A stretch of DNA of 64,000 nucleotides from Costus lasius (taxonomy: Eukaryota > Streptophyta > Magnoliopsida > Zingiberales > Costaceae). This document shows positions 1 through 11,330 of the stretch, one piece after another (within the stretch, counting starts at the first letter, position 1; each line of letters starts with the position of its first letter). A program made the translations under genes and the position numbers. The notes beneath the pieces are model-generated. The model saw only the letters and a program-made list of their open reading frames with translations, did no database searches and was not told where the DNA came from. The stretch spans positions 3,472,001-3,536,000 of the forward strand of contig JANVAS020000203.1 in NCBI GenBank assembly GCA_027563935.2, in the 5' to 3' direction.

Positions 1-987
1 TTTCTGCAATACATGATTTCTCAACTGTTTCTTGCCCGATTTGGCTCGTTTTCGAGCTAAAATTTGGGGGAAACTAAATAGGAAGGTTTTGGAGGTTATG
101 GGCTAGCAAAGGGAAGGATTATCAGAACTTAGTGGCAAGTTTGAAGGTAGATTCAACGAAAGGGCGAAAGTTAGGGCGACTGACGGATAACGACGACTTT
201 CTCACCGGAAAAGCTTCTTCATGAGGGAGCCTCGAATTTCATCCTCCTTGTCGATTTCCTATTTTATTTGACATTTTGTAATCATGAACATGGATTTCTA
301 TTGTAATACATCTAAGAACATATTAGCGTAAACTTTATTTTGGGATTAGGGCATAGCCCTCTATGTTTTTATGGTTTGAATATTGATTTTCATCTATTGA
401 AGTGTTTACTTGTGCTTGATTCGATTATTGTTGCGTTTATTATATGTTTATTACTAGCCATGATTTGCATGTTTTAGACATCGCATGATAAGCAGAAAGG
501 CGAAGTGCGACGTCGGATCTGTAATTTTTGGACAGGTCAATTCGATCATGAGAGTAGTTCGAATTGATCCAAGGAATTTTTATTTAGATTTGTCAAGAAC
601 TCATAGGGTTTGCCTCGAGTTAATAACCACAAAAGTAGGGGAATAACTAGGGTAAGTACCGGGTTGTGCTGCTGAAAGGAGGTAATTTTTACATTCGGAT
701 AGATCCCTTTTAGCACAGTAAAACCCTTATTTAGATGAATTTTATTCATAGAATCATTTAATCTAGAGTGGTGAGCCCGAAATCCTAATTTCTCATAACT
801 TGATTACAACTTCATTGTGTTCCTTAGTCTTTTTCAGTAACTTAGTTCAGTTAGGTTTTAAATTCAACCCTTCTTCTAAATCATCTAGCAAACAATCCTG
901 AGATAAGTCAATACTTGGCCATTGGTCCCTATGGGACAATATTATTATATTACTTTGATAGGTCGTGCACTTGTGGCGAGCCCATCA
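1..987 (+). repeat. 3' portion of an Athila-like LTR
   Basis: No coding frame. The stretch near 530-590 (a conserved block with 'gagagtagttcgaatt') and the terminal part near 945-980 ('gtgcacttgtgg') resemble the ends of the Lr and Gy LTRs read in the plus direction, and it closes with CATCA at 983-987. No tRNA-Asp primer site follows; instead a copia-LTR-like tail begins at once, so this is probably a solo LTR inserted in an older copia LTR. Its start lies outside the window, so size and target duplication cannot be tested. Confidence 0.5.
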
Positions 988-1130
988 ATAGATAAATCCA
1001 ATCTCTAGGGATATCATTGTGTAATCCACACATAAGTAGGTGTGGTAAAACACAATGACAATGATGCCTTTAAATAATATTTGAACATGGTACAATTAGG
1101 ATTGCCAAAATTAGTCCTTCCAACATATAC
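988..1130 (-). repeat. decayed tail of a CoA-type copia LTR
   Basis: The order of short blocks (atagat-aatccaat, a 'ctagggatatcatt' block, an 'acaatgacaatgatgcc' block, then 'attagtcc') follows the end of the copia LTRs at 26730-26885, 35790-35942 and 39000-39158. Identity is clearly lower than among those copies, so this is an older relic. The boundaries are approximate. Confidence 0.45.
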
Positions 1131-1762
1131 ATCAATAGAAAGAGCAACAAGTGGTGGTGTGGCAACCCTTAGGTACAGTGGGACTAAAGTTATCATTAGC
1201 ATTGGTCATCTAGATGAAGAAGAGGGATGACTGAGGCTCGTCCCTAGTTCCATGCATAAGGAGTTCCAAGTATGACATCCATCCTATCCATGCTTTAATT
1301 TTACTATTTATAAAGACAATCTAATACTTCTAATTTTCTCTCATTTTGTGATAGAATCAAATTATATCTTAAATGACAAATATTTGGTATAATGATGCAT
1401 AAAATGCACACTTAATGAGTAAAGAGGGGTTCTTTGAGAATATGAGGACTAAAACTTAAATTGGTAGCTAAGTGTGATATTCATGTCTAATCTAATAATA
1501 TCATTATGAAGATTATTATGCACCTATAGCTAAATACCCATACTAGGAATCATGGGGAATAATGTTAAAAAAGGGGGCAAAATATAAATTTAACCATATA
1601 GAGCATAAATTATAATTTAATAGGAAAATTGTTACTATTTGGTGAAGTAAAAAAAAGAAAGAAAATAATTACTTATCTGATTGTAAACCTGATTGTGGTA
1701 TCAAACAGATAGCAATATTTTGCATATGTTTTCTAGAACATAAGAAACCCTAATTATGTAAC
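1131..1762. other. unassigned AT-rich spacer
   Basis: No convincing reading frame, LTR terminus or repeat was recognised. The stretch is AT-rich with short A runs (for example near 1650-1665). It lies directly outside the start of the Gy1 LTR and is the oldest visible target DNA on the left side. Confidence 0.4.
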
Positions 1763-3228
1763 TGGTACGTCCACAAGTGCATGGATTTATCGAAGTAACA
1801 AAATTAAGATCGTTCCCTCGAGGATTAGGCGGTCAAGTACCAACTTTACGACTCGTTCAAATCTAATCTAATCAAGTAGTGGTTTCTTTGTTTGGACTCT
1901 AAGTATGAGTAGCAATGGAAACAGTGTTTGTAGAAAATCAAGTTCTGAAAGGTCGGGACTCGAGGTTCGCCACGCTGACAATTAAGAATCTTATAAAGTA
2001 ATTCTTTGATATGATAATTATGATCATGAAAGGGATTTTTCCTAAGGTGCGGATTACCTCCTCCCGAAGTGTAACCCGGTATCTAACTACGCTAACTCCC
2101 TACTCTCGTGACAATCAATGTACCTAGATCCATTAAGTTCTATGAAAAACATTGTAAAACCCTTAAACGAATCCAAACTACTCCCATGATTGGATTCGTA
2201 TGTTTGAATAAAACAGATCTGACGTTGCGATTCACCTCCTAGTTCTTCTCGTAATGTTTAAAACGCAATAAACTTGGCCAGAATAAACTATGGATTAAAC
2301 ACAATTATAATCAAATCATGTATAACTATCATTGCAAAGAACAATAATTCAATTTCTATATCATAATTGTCAGCGGGCTATTCCCCTAAATCCCGAAATA
2401 AGAATTACTCGCTCATGTTTGTAAAATACAGCATGTATATTGATTGAACAAGCATTGAATCCTCTCGAATTACAAGAATTTCACTAAGAAAAAGATAAGA
2501 AAAGTTTCCCCTAGATCTAGAGATGAAGAGGAGGTGATCAATCTTTTCTTTTGCGTGAACTCTCGCCGGAAATCTGCTCTAGAACTGATTCTCGCCTTAA
2601 CAGTCTCTACCGCTTGTGTTCGTCTGAAAAAGTCCTCTTTAACCCTCCAAAAATTGAACCTTTTATACTTTGATCGGTCCAAAACCCTTCAATAAATGAA
2701 TCTGGAGAGTTTGGATCAAATCCGATTTGATTTGGAGTCGAATCGAGTGAAAAACTCGAAGGGGCGGAAATATTCATAGGTCGTAATGTATTTACGGCTG
2801 AAGCCATAATTGTTTCTGTGTCTACAGCTCTTTATACACAGAAAGTTTCACGGATTGTGAAGAATTCATAGCCTTACCCATGAAAGTTTCTGTGGACTTT
2901 TATACTTAACCGTTTTTCGCCCGTTCGAACGCCAAAATTATAGCCTGCCAAATAATTATGGCCAAGGCTGTAAATGTTTCATTTCTCATTGTTTTTATTC
3001 CAAATTTGACATGTAAGCATGTAATCTTCTTGGGAATCATGCTATGACTTCAAAACTTGTGAAATCCATCATTTCTGTATTGATTTACCTACATTTTCAT
3101 TAAAACCTGGAAAAGTGAAGATTCTATACCAAATGAAGCAAAAAGGCTAAAAAGAGCATAAAATCATAAAATATCCCTAAATATAGTATGAAATACAGGT
3201 AAAAATGTGGTATAAATACAATGTATCA
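1763..3228 (-). repeat. Gy1 3' LTR
   Basis: In plus-strand reading it starts TGGTACGTCCACAAG and ends at ATGTATCA (3228), matching the 21502-22959 LTR of Gy2 block by block at nearly the same length (1466 against 1458 bp). Conserved blocks include the 'cgttccctcgaggattagg' start region and the 'ctactctcgtgacaatcaa' block. It carries a decayed form of the palindromic CGGC/GCCG motif at about 2770-2960. Confidence 0.85.
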
Positions 3229-3796
3229 AAATACTCTAGACTTAGAAATTTGCTTATCCTCAAGCTATACTTCGACATGCATGGAGAATGTAAAGATAAG
3301 GAATATTCATTTGTTCTTCTTTCAATAAAGTTCTTAGTCTACATTTAGGTAATCAACTTTTCAGATCTTAAGCGATTTAAGAGAGATCACAGTAAAAATA
3401 AATCATCAAGAATTTACAATCTAAGAAAGATAAAATTCACAATTCATGTCATAATATCCATTCAACACGTATCAGGTATCAAATACTTTTAGTCTTAATA
3501 AATCTTCTTTAATCAATAGATAGAAATTTACTTCAAGTCATTTGGTGTTACTATAGATAAGAGATTTTTAATGCAATTTGGTCTTTAAATTGTCATGTGC
3601 CTTTTTCTGTTAGCATTATAACATTGTTTAAAGTATACCGTAGAGCAGTATAATTTTACTCATAGTCTCGATCTTAAAGTCAATGGAGTTGTCTACTTAA
3701 CCTATAGCTTTCTCCCTTTTTTATTAGACTTCAACTCATGTCTTTGGTACCACTGCCAATTTTTCGTGATGCCAAGTAGAGGAGTCTCTTTTTTTT

Positions 3797-3837
<41 letters not shown>

Positions 3838-4815
3838 TTTCTTGGAGAAAGTCAGTCAGTGGCATGGTATTTAAGTCGTTATGGATACTTGATCGCAACA
3901 GACTTAAAGTATACCAACACTTAACTCATAACCTCAGATCACTCAACTGGAGGAGTTGGAGCAAATCTCAAATTAAAGATATATCACTAGTTTTCTCTTC
4001 CTAAAAATTTTCTATCAAGAAAAGTCAGATAAATTAAACTTAAAGTACAAAAACACTATGCACATGTCGTTTGAACATATAACAATCTATATATAAATTT
4101 TATCAATACCAGAATTGAATTTACTCAATAATTTAAGTCAACATAATTTGCAAAAATTTCCCAAGTCATCAAATTAAATGCCCAAAATGCTTTCTAAGTT
4201 CAGAATTAAAAATAAAACAAACTTGTGTATCCTTAAACATCATAAACATTCAAATACATATCTACAAAGCTTTGAAGGAAAGGCAATATATGAAGGATAC
4301 CCTAGACTTAAATTGTTGCATATGTATGAACTTCAAATAAATAAATGTAGGATTTTAGAAAAATTTTGCAAGAGTTCCCTTTGTAATATTGGCGAGAACC
4401 TATACAATTATATCAAAAGATAGAAACATGACCTAGAAAAATCCAGAAACTATATCACAACTAAGATATCAATAATTTACACTATAAACAAGTTTCAAAT
4501 ATCAATTACCATCATGTTTCACTATCATCTAAATCACATTTACATATACTCACTAAGAGATTGCCGCAAGAATCACGGTTTGCAATTTATTTACGGGTTT
4601 GGCCGTAAAAGTTGCGCAAATCCTTCATTCTTCACAAAATAATTTCCAGAAAATTCCCAAAAAATTCCTGCACGTAAAGTAAAGAAAATTCAAAGAAGAT
4701 AAATTAAGTAAAGAAAAATTGAAACTGAAAATGCTGGAATGAATAAGGCTCAAAGTCTCTAGGTTTCTTCCCAGGAAGCGCTTGTTTAAGGTCATTAGCT
4801 TGACCAATGCAGTGT
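3229..4815 (-). other. Gy1 internal 3' non-coding region
   Basis: Runs from the inner edge of the 3' LTR to the protease relic and matches the Gy2 segment 22960-24155. Read on the minus strand, the block 'cttgaggataagcaaa', next to the LTR at about 3252-3267, is the conserved motif that precedes the polypurine tract in all Gy and Lr copies here. The hairpin block with 'ggtaccactgccaat' lies at about 3743-3790. A short plus-strand ORF at 4178-4423 is antisense and has no counterpart in Gy2. No protein is supported here. Confidence 0.6.
3799..3832. repeat. (AT)17 microsatellite
   Basis: Uninterrupted AT dinucleotides. It lies inside the Gy1 3' internal region right after the conserved hairpin block; the corresponding place in Gy2 (about 23520) has a T-run but no AT repeat, so the expansion is specific to this copy. 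Confidence 0.9.
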
Positions 4816-5615
4816 TTATCTTCCTTCAAGTGGATTAGAGGCGTAGTGAATAATGGGAAGTTGTTCATCTCCACGCCTTTCCAAGTCATAACGTGGGCTT
4901 AATTTTGAAATTTGGGACAGTGCCCATGCTCCATCTTTCTTCTCTTTATCCCTTTTATGCTTCAAGAAATTTTCCAAGAGACTTTCATCAAATATTACGA
5001 TATCTCCATCATTGGACTTTCTTCCCTTCACTTCAAAGGATTGGTGGAAGCCTACAAAATAAGGCCTTTTAGATTTCAAAGAAAAATCATATATCAATTC
5101 ACTCTCACTAAGATTCAGCGTTAATCTCTCATTTAACATATCTATAATGCCCCTGTACTTGCCAAAAATGGTCTGCCTAAAATAACTGGTGATTTAGTAT
5201 CTTCTTTCAGTCAAAACAGAAAAGTCATCAACTTTAACAGACACATTCTCTTAAATTCCAACAGGCTGTTGAACAAAACCATTAGCAACTTGAAGCAAAA
5301 TTTCAGTGGATTTCATTTCTCTGCCGTCTACTTTCCCAACCATATATGAAGGCATCAAACTTATACTCGCCTCCAAATCACATAAAGCATGTTCAATAAA
5401 AATCTTACCAACTTGGCAAGGAATTGAAACGTCTCTAGGATCTTTTACCTTTGCTATCTCCATGAGCTCACTTACCTGGCTGCTCTTTACTTTAGATTTT
5501 CCAATATCAAGTTTTCTCTGATCTACTCTCAATAGCCTCTGGGGGAAAGGAACTGGTGGAACATATGCAGGTGGACCTACATATTTTTCCCCCTTCTATT
5601 TCTCCTCTAATTTCT
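4816..5615 (-). pseudogene. Gy1 aspartic protease relic
   Basis: Two open pieces (4816-5139 and 5251-5532) read through an Athila-type retropepsin. The segment SIPCQVGKIFIEHALCDLEA aligns with SIPCQIGDMSFEEALCDLGG in Gy2; the usual active-site D-L-G-A has become D-L-E-A, so the enzyme is predicted dead. Downstream, RLTLNLSESELIYDFSLK matches the Gy2 region after its protease (RLTLNIGDNNIDFDLSS), and the frame then ends in unrelated sequence where Gy2 goes on to RT. Upstream the proline-rich linker PPAYVPPVPFP is shared with Gy2. In-frame stops occur, for example near 5596. Confidence 0.75.
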
Positions 5616-6687
5616 CTACTTCAGGTGAAGTCTCCTCAGGCTTGTCCTCAAAGTCTTCGAGTGCAAAATTCTCAATAGGCTCTCCAGGTACATCAAGGTG
5701 TTCGCCATTCACAACAGTGACGGCATTGTAATCTTCCCTGGGATTCATCTCTGGTTGTCCCAGAAGTTTCCCTATAGGCCTATTAGAAGTACTCGTCTGT
5801 TGAGCTATCTAACTCTCTAACATCTTATTGTTGGTAGCTAGGGCATCCACACGGGATGTTAGACGCTTGATAGCATCAGAGACATCCTCGTTATACTTCT
5901 TTTGATCTATAACAAATCCTTCCAAAAGGGTCTCTAAGTTAGACTTCTGGGGCAGTCCATATTGCCTGGATTGAAAACTTGGTGGTGGCCTATTATTCTG
6001 CTAATTGTACTGTGGAGGAACTTGCCTCTGTTTGTTTTTATATGAAAGATTAGGGTGGTTCCTCCAGCCTGGATTATAAGTTGCAGAATACGGGTCATTC
6101 ACTGGTATTTGATTGAAGTTTCCCAAGGCATTGACCTGCTCCTGACAAGAGTCGTCCTGTGATGAAGCTAAGAGTTGACAATCAGATGAATTATGTCCTA
6201 AAATACCACACACTTCACAGGAAACAGCATTAACGGCAACTGAGTGAAAAGTAAAAGAATCTAGTTTCTACGCTAGAGAATTTACCTTAGCAGCTAGAGA
6301 TGTCAAGGAGTCATTGCTATACTTACCAACACCAGTGGACAAGGTACCTCGCTCATTGGACCAGTGATTATGGTTCATAGCCATGTCCTCAAGCAGGGTA
6401 GCAGTATTCTCCATGCTCTTGCTCATTAAAGCTCCCCCAGCTGCAGCATCCACCATAAGCTTTGTGCTACAGTCCAATCCATTGTAGAAGATGTGGATTA
6501 GGACCCACTTCTCAAGCCCATGGTGAGGACACATACGCTGGAGCTCCTTGAAGCGATCCCATGCGTCATAAAGAGATTCTCCCTCACGTTGTCCAAAGCA
6601 TATAATCATCTTTCGCAATTGGACTATCTTCCTGGGTGGGAAGTATTTATTCAGAAAGGCTCTTGAAAGCTCATCCCAAGTGGTGCT
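5616..6687 (-). pseudogene. Gy1 Gag, C-terminal two thirds
   Basis: Retrotransposon Gag (capsid/nucleocapsid). The frame at 6268-6687 shows the plant retrotransposon gag signature TTWDELSRAFLNKYFPP followed by FGQREGESLYDAWDRFKE. The frame at 6001-6213 carries the end of a zinc knuckle (CEVCGILGHNSSDC, CX2CX4HX4C) once the upstream frame is joined. The coiled linker before the protease lies at about 5800-5950. Compared with Gy2, this copy keeps a 14-residue stretch (RMCPHHGLEKWVLI) that Gy2 has lost. The gene is cut at 6687 by Lr1 and resumes at 14756. Confidence 0.85.
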
Positions 6688-8472
6688 TGATGACACAAAA
6701 ATTCATAGTATATTTTATGTCATTTGATTGGCCATTTTGTGTCATATTCATGCTCTTTTGCTTGTTTTTAAGCCTTATTTATCAAATATTGCGGAATCTA
6801 CACCATTTCTTATTTTTCATCATTTTTAGGTAAAAAGTGCCATATTTTGATGGATTTTGAAAGATTTGAGCACACGAATGGATTCCAGACGTCAAGACGA
6901 AGCCGCCCGTCAATTTTCATGTAAATCGGAGATAGTTAGAAAATTACACCCCTGCCGTAATTAATTTTACGGGTGTAATTTTCTGCCCAGATTACATCAC
7001 TGTTGTAATATTTTCCACAGGCCATAATTTCTTGCCCAGAATACACAGAAGCAAATTACAGCACTGCCGTAATATTTTTTATGGGCCGTAATTTCATTGA
7101 AATTTTCCATAGAACAAATTACAGTAGTGCCGTAATCAAAATTACGGGCCGTAATTATATTTTTGAATGAGTCTTTGTCTCCAAAATTTGATTATTTCAA
7201 AGCCAAATTAGAAAGATCTAGGGCATGATTTCAAAATCCGTAAAAAGGGGATCGTTCTATAAGAGGAGGAGAAGATTTGAGGACAAGGATCATCTAATTT
7301 CATCACCAATCGAGGGAGAAATCAAGAGAGGCGTCCCTAGGGCTCGGCCTCTTGCTGAAAGGCGTAGAGGCCACCTCAGGACGTGAAATTTACAGGAAAG
7401 CTTCGTCCATAGGAGGAGAGGATACACCAAAAATTTCAGATCGAAACGAGTTCGATCGAGGGAGAAATCATAGAAAGAAATTTCGGGCAGAATAGTGTTT
7501 CGCGATTTTACTGTAGCAGCCATTACTGTAGCAGTATTGTTCATCCGAAACAAAAATCACGGGCTGTGTAAATTTTTACACCCCCGTGAAATCAGTAACT
7601 TTTCTATTTTCCCTCTGTCGAATTCTGATTTTTTAATGAATTTTTATTGTATTTTTGACTCCATGGTAGCGTAACTTTCTTTTGGGACACAAGATGTAAT
7701 CCCCTTAGTTTCTTAATGATTAGATGATCCTTGATTCATCAAGAAACTTTTGTTATGATAATTCTGCTTAAGTGATGATTGCCTTTAATTCTTTCTGGTT
7801 TCATATTGTTAACATGTATTGCGATATGGATCGAAAGGTGACTTGTAAGAACTTGGAACCCTAGAATCGTGATTTAGGAACTCATCGTAAGAAATTAGGT
7901 TTATTCTTGTTTCTAGATTTTAGAAGTTTATTGCCTTGTTGATAATTTGATCTAGGAAGAATTATTGAATTAAACATGAAGATATTGTAAGAAATTAAGT
8001 ATCGGATCATTGGAGAACTAGAACATGTGAAACTAAAGTATGAAAGTATTTAGTTTTCACTTGAGATGATTGACGTAGAGATTGGATGCATGAAAGTGAT
8101 CTTTGATTTCTTTGTCAATGATTTACTTATCTTTAGCATCAAATTAATCTTGTGTGAAAGTGAGGATTGATTCTTTGTAAATTGTTTGTGCGAAAGTGAA
8201 ATGATTTCTTTATAGTGTAAATTATATCTTTATCATAATAAGAGTGGACTGACGATGCACTTATTTCCTTCTAGTCATAGAAATTAAGGTGGATGAAACC
8301 CTAGTCCTAGCTTTTCTCTCTAAGTCTTCGTATACTTTCTGATCATTTGCTTACATCGTATTCGGTTTGCTTAGCTAGTGAGAAAACAACTATTCGATAC
8401 TTAACACATAGGTCTCTGTGGTTCGATATCTTTTTATTACTTCGAAGTATCTGTGCACTTGTGGACACAACA
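6688..8472 (+). repeat. Lr1 5' LTR
   Basis: A 1785-bp LTR aligned to 12961-14755. It contains four palindromic CGGCA/TGCCG units in the first 500 bases (about 6945-7170) and, near its end, reiterated GAAAGTGA motifs (about 8088-8205). Promoter signals cannot be fixed by eye. Small antisense ORFs inside it are not credible genes. Confidence 0.9.
6945..7170 (+). repeat. palindrome array in the Lr1 LTR
   Basis: Four units, each an imperfect palindrome of the type TTACGGCACTGCCGTAA followed within about 10 bases by a GGGCCGTAATT half-site. The units are near 6955, 7000, 7050 and 7120. The same array is at 13210-13440 in the 3' LTR, where several units are closer to perfect. Confidence 0.8.
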
Positions 8473-8478
8473 AGTTTT

Positions 8479-8498
8479 TGGCACTGATGCCGGAGACC
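8479..8498 (+). promoter_or_regulatory. Lr1 primer-binding site (tRNA-Asp type)
   Basis: TGGCACTGATGCCGGAGACC lies six bases after the LTR end. It resembles the tRNA-Asp complement TGGCGCCGTTGCCGGGGA used by Athila elements, with a few substitutions. Gy2 (52538-52556) and Lr2 (46917-46936) have versions of the same site at the same spacing. Confidence 0.8.
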
Positions 8499-8847
8499 TT
8501 AGTTTTGTTAATATCAAAATAATTGTTAGTATTGCTAGACTAAGTTTTATTTTTTTTTTTTCTGTTTTTGCAGATTTTGGATTTTCGCAAGTTGTGACAA
8601 AACTGTGATTTTTGAAATTTTTTTATTTGCTTGTGTTTTGTGTTTTTATATATTTTGGCAAAAATTTAAAAAAATTCTGATTGATTAGTGTTGGATAATC
8701 TTTCTGTTTCTATTCTGAAAACTTTGAGTTTATTTGATTCTTCTATTTTGTTTATACACAGGACTCTTAGATCTTGATAGATTTTATTTCCTGTGAACTC
8801 TGAGATCACAATTTTTTTAGTTGTATAGAAAGCTTTGATTTGAAGAT

Positions 8848-10117
8848 ATGTCTTTTAATCACAACTCGTGGGCAACTAAAAGAGGTGAGGTATACATGCC
8901 ACAAGGTAAGTATGAAAATGATTCATTGTGCACTCTTGAAGATAAGTTAGATTATTTGGCTATAAATTGGCCTCTTCTATGCACCCTATTATGTCATCTT
9001 ATTCTCCTATTAGATGTGATATTTGTGGATGTTTTGATCATTATACTTCTGATTGCCAATTTTAATTCCTCCAAATCCCAATTCACCATGGTACCAAGAT
9101 GATCAATATAATTCTAGATGGGAAAATCAAACTTCTTTTTATGAGGATTGCTCAAACAATATTTAAAAACCATACATTGAGGATATTCAAGAATCTAGAT
9201 TGCAATCCATGCTTGAAAAATTTATGTCAAGACAAAATCAGGAACTTGAAGATCTTAGAGGGGTGATTGATCAGCTTAATTCTGAGGTAGGATCTTTAAC
9301 AGCACATTCTAAAATGTTAGAAACCCAGATAGCATAACAAGGTTGTTTATTTGAGTTTGATTTGGAAACTGAGAAAATTGATTTAGAAAAATGCCCCTCT
9401 GATTTTGGTAATTTTGAAATTAATTCTTTTGTGAACATTAATGAATCTCACTCTGATTTTGATAATTTTGAAATTGATTCATTTGATAAATTATTTATGG
9501 AAAAGTTTGTGGAAATTGATTCTGAAAAATCCCCTTTTGATTCTAGTGAAAGTTATGAAACTGATTCTTTTGATGATATATTATTTATGGTTAAATCTGA
9601 TTCTTGTAATTTTGAGATTGATTCTTTTGATTCTTCTGATGATGAATTATTTGTGGAAAGACATGAGGAAACTGATTTTGGAAAGTCTCACTTTGATTTT
9701 GATGATAATTTTGAAATTGATAAATTATTTGATGTTGGACATGAGGAACTTGAAAAAGATTTGAAAATTATGAATATTGATGAGTCTCACTATGAAGTTT
9801 TGCCCATATCTACTGTTCAACCTTCTGATTTATTTGAAAAATTATGCTTTATTAAGGAATTTAATATGAGACAGAAAGACTATTTTGATGATCCAATACT
9901 TGAATCTTTTGATCAAAGTCCTATTGCAATTGAAGATATAATTTTGAAGAAAGGACTAATGATTTTGCTTACTAACAAATATAGAAAGATCATTGAATAC
10001 CCTTTGAGTGGAATTAAAAATTTTGATTTTGATTTCTGCATATTTGAGAAAGCCATGTCAATCGTGAATTACATGAAATTTTGGATGTTTGGATTAGTGG
10101 CTAAACTTTTAGGATAA
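8848..10117 (+). pseudogene. Lr1 Gag-tail/acidic-repeat ORF, broken
   Basis: Counterpart of the intact Lr2 ORF (45434-46723). It opens MSFNHNSWATKRGEVYMPQG, matching the part of Athila Gag just before the zinc knuckle. A frameshift follows; in the neighbouring frame the knuckle reads CDICGCFDHYTSDC (CX2CX4HX4C). A stop after the knuckle and another near 9338 break it. From 9362 an open 251-codon stretch carries the acidic region with repeated FEIDSFD and ESHSDFDNFE blocks, then a conserved tail ending near FWMFGLVAKLLG. There is no counterpart of Gag capsid. Function unknown; RNA binding by the knuckle is expected from the motif only. Confidence 0.8.
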
Positions 10118-10304
10118 CGGAAATGCAGAAAATTGTATGCTATTTACTATGGTACTGATCCTCCTACTTCGCCATGATAATTGAGTTTCGGTCATGCTGG
10201 GAGGCAACCCAAGTACTCTTACTTAAGTTTAGTTTTTTTTATTTTAGTTTATTTTTAGAACTAATTTTTCTTTTATTTTTGCAAGAAAAATTGAGTTTTG
10301 CACA

Positions 10305-10735
10305 AAATACAGCAATGTCGTAATCAAAATTACAGGGCGTAATTTCGGTCCGTTTTCGACCAGAAGGTTTGTGGTTTTTACGACGGTACCGTGAGTTGTT
10401 TTACGTGCCGTAATTGTGCTTGAAAATTTTCCCAAGAATATTAATTCTATTACAGCACTACCGTAATCATTTTCATGTGCCATATTTTTTAGTATTTTTT
10501 GACCCGAGAGTTGCCGTGATTTGGTTCGTATTACAGTAGTACTGTAACTTTTTCCACCTGCTGTAATTTTGTCTTTATTTTGTTAAAAAAAATCTCTGTT
10601 TTACGGCACTACCGTAAGAAAATTTACATGCCGTAATTTTGTGTGATTTTCAACCCGAGAGTTTGGAGATTTTTGTGCAAAATATGGCAATGCCATAACC
10701 CTTTTTACGGTGCAGTAATTCCAGGATAATCTTCA
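10305..10735 (+). repeat. six-unit palindrome array, about 70-75 bp period
   Basis: Each unit has a palindrome of the type TTACGGCACTACCGTAA, a short T/A spacer, a second half-site (TGCCGTAATTTTG) and a spacer often reading 'gacccgagagttg'. Units lie near 10310, 10380, 10450, 10530, 10600 and 10685. The mirror-image array in Lr2 is at 44200-44520. Confidence 0.8.
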
Positions 10736-10859
10736 TTCTTCTTCTTACATTCTGCTTATCTAATTAAGTATGTTCTCGCAATGCTTTAAGAAACTGGAGT
10801 AGTAAAACTTCGGATCTTTGGCACAATTTGGAACTACTCATCTTTCTCTATTATTTGGA

Positions 10860-11330
10860 TATTTTTATTAAATTTTAAAGTCTATTGATCATCCTATGAC
10901 ACATAGCATCTTTTGATAACTGATTAACTTCTGCAGCAGTTTTTTTTATTGATCTGATTAGTATTTTTGCTGCAGGTATTTAAGATGCTTAAATGAGTTG
11001 TAACACTGATCTTTCACATGAAATATGGAGTACATGTTTCGTTCTATCTCATAGATTAGTTGTTTTCATTAAAATATTTTTCGATCATTCTAGGAAGCAT
11101 GGCAACTTTTGAAGTCTGATTAATTTCTGTGCAGTTTTTAATCTGATTAGCCATCTTTCTGTTAATACCCTAAATTCATGAGTGATATTGATCCTTTAAT
11201 TTTCATACTTCTAGAAAGAACAAGTTTTATTCTACTACATGGTTATGTCTATTTTCTTTATGGATCATTAAATCTTATTCTTGGGTATAGCTACTTTTTG
11301 TAACTGAATCAGTAGGCTGCTCTGCTATCC
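10860..11330 (+). repeat. degenerate tandem repeats
   Basis: About three diverged copies, 180-200 bp apart, each with a 'gatcatcctatgacacatagc'-like block, an 'actgattaacttctg' block and a 'gcagtttttaatctgatta' block (starts near 10885, 11085 and 11265). They are also present in reverse in Lr2 at about 43640-44120. No coding potential. Confidence 0.55.

Noticed and set aside
4178..4423. 81-codon plus-strand ORF
   Set aside because: Antisense to the Gy1 3' non-coding region; the matching Gy2 segment has no such frame and no domain is visible.
9441..9764. 107-codon Leu/Ile-rich ORF
   Set aside because: Shadow frame of the acidic Lr ORF; AT-rich codons read out of frame give Leu and Ile.
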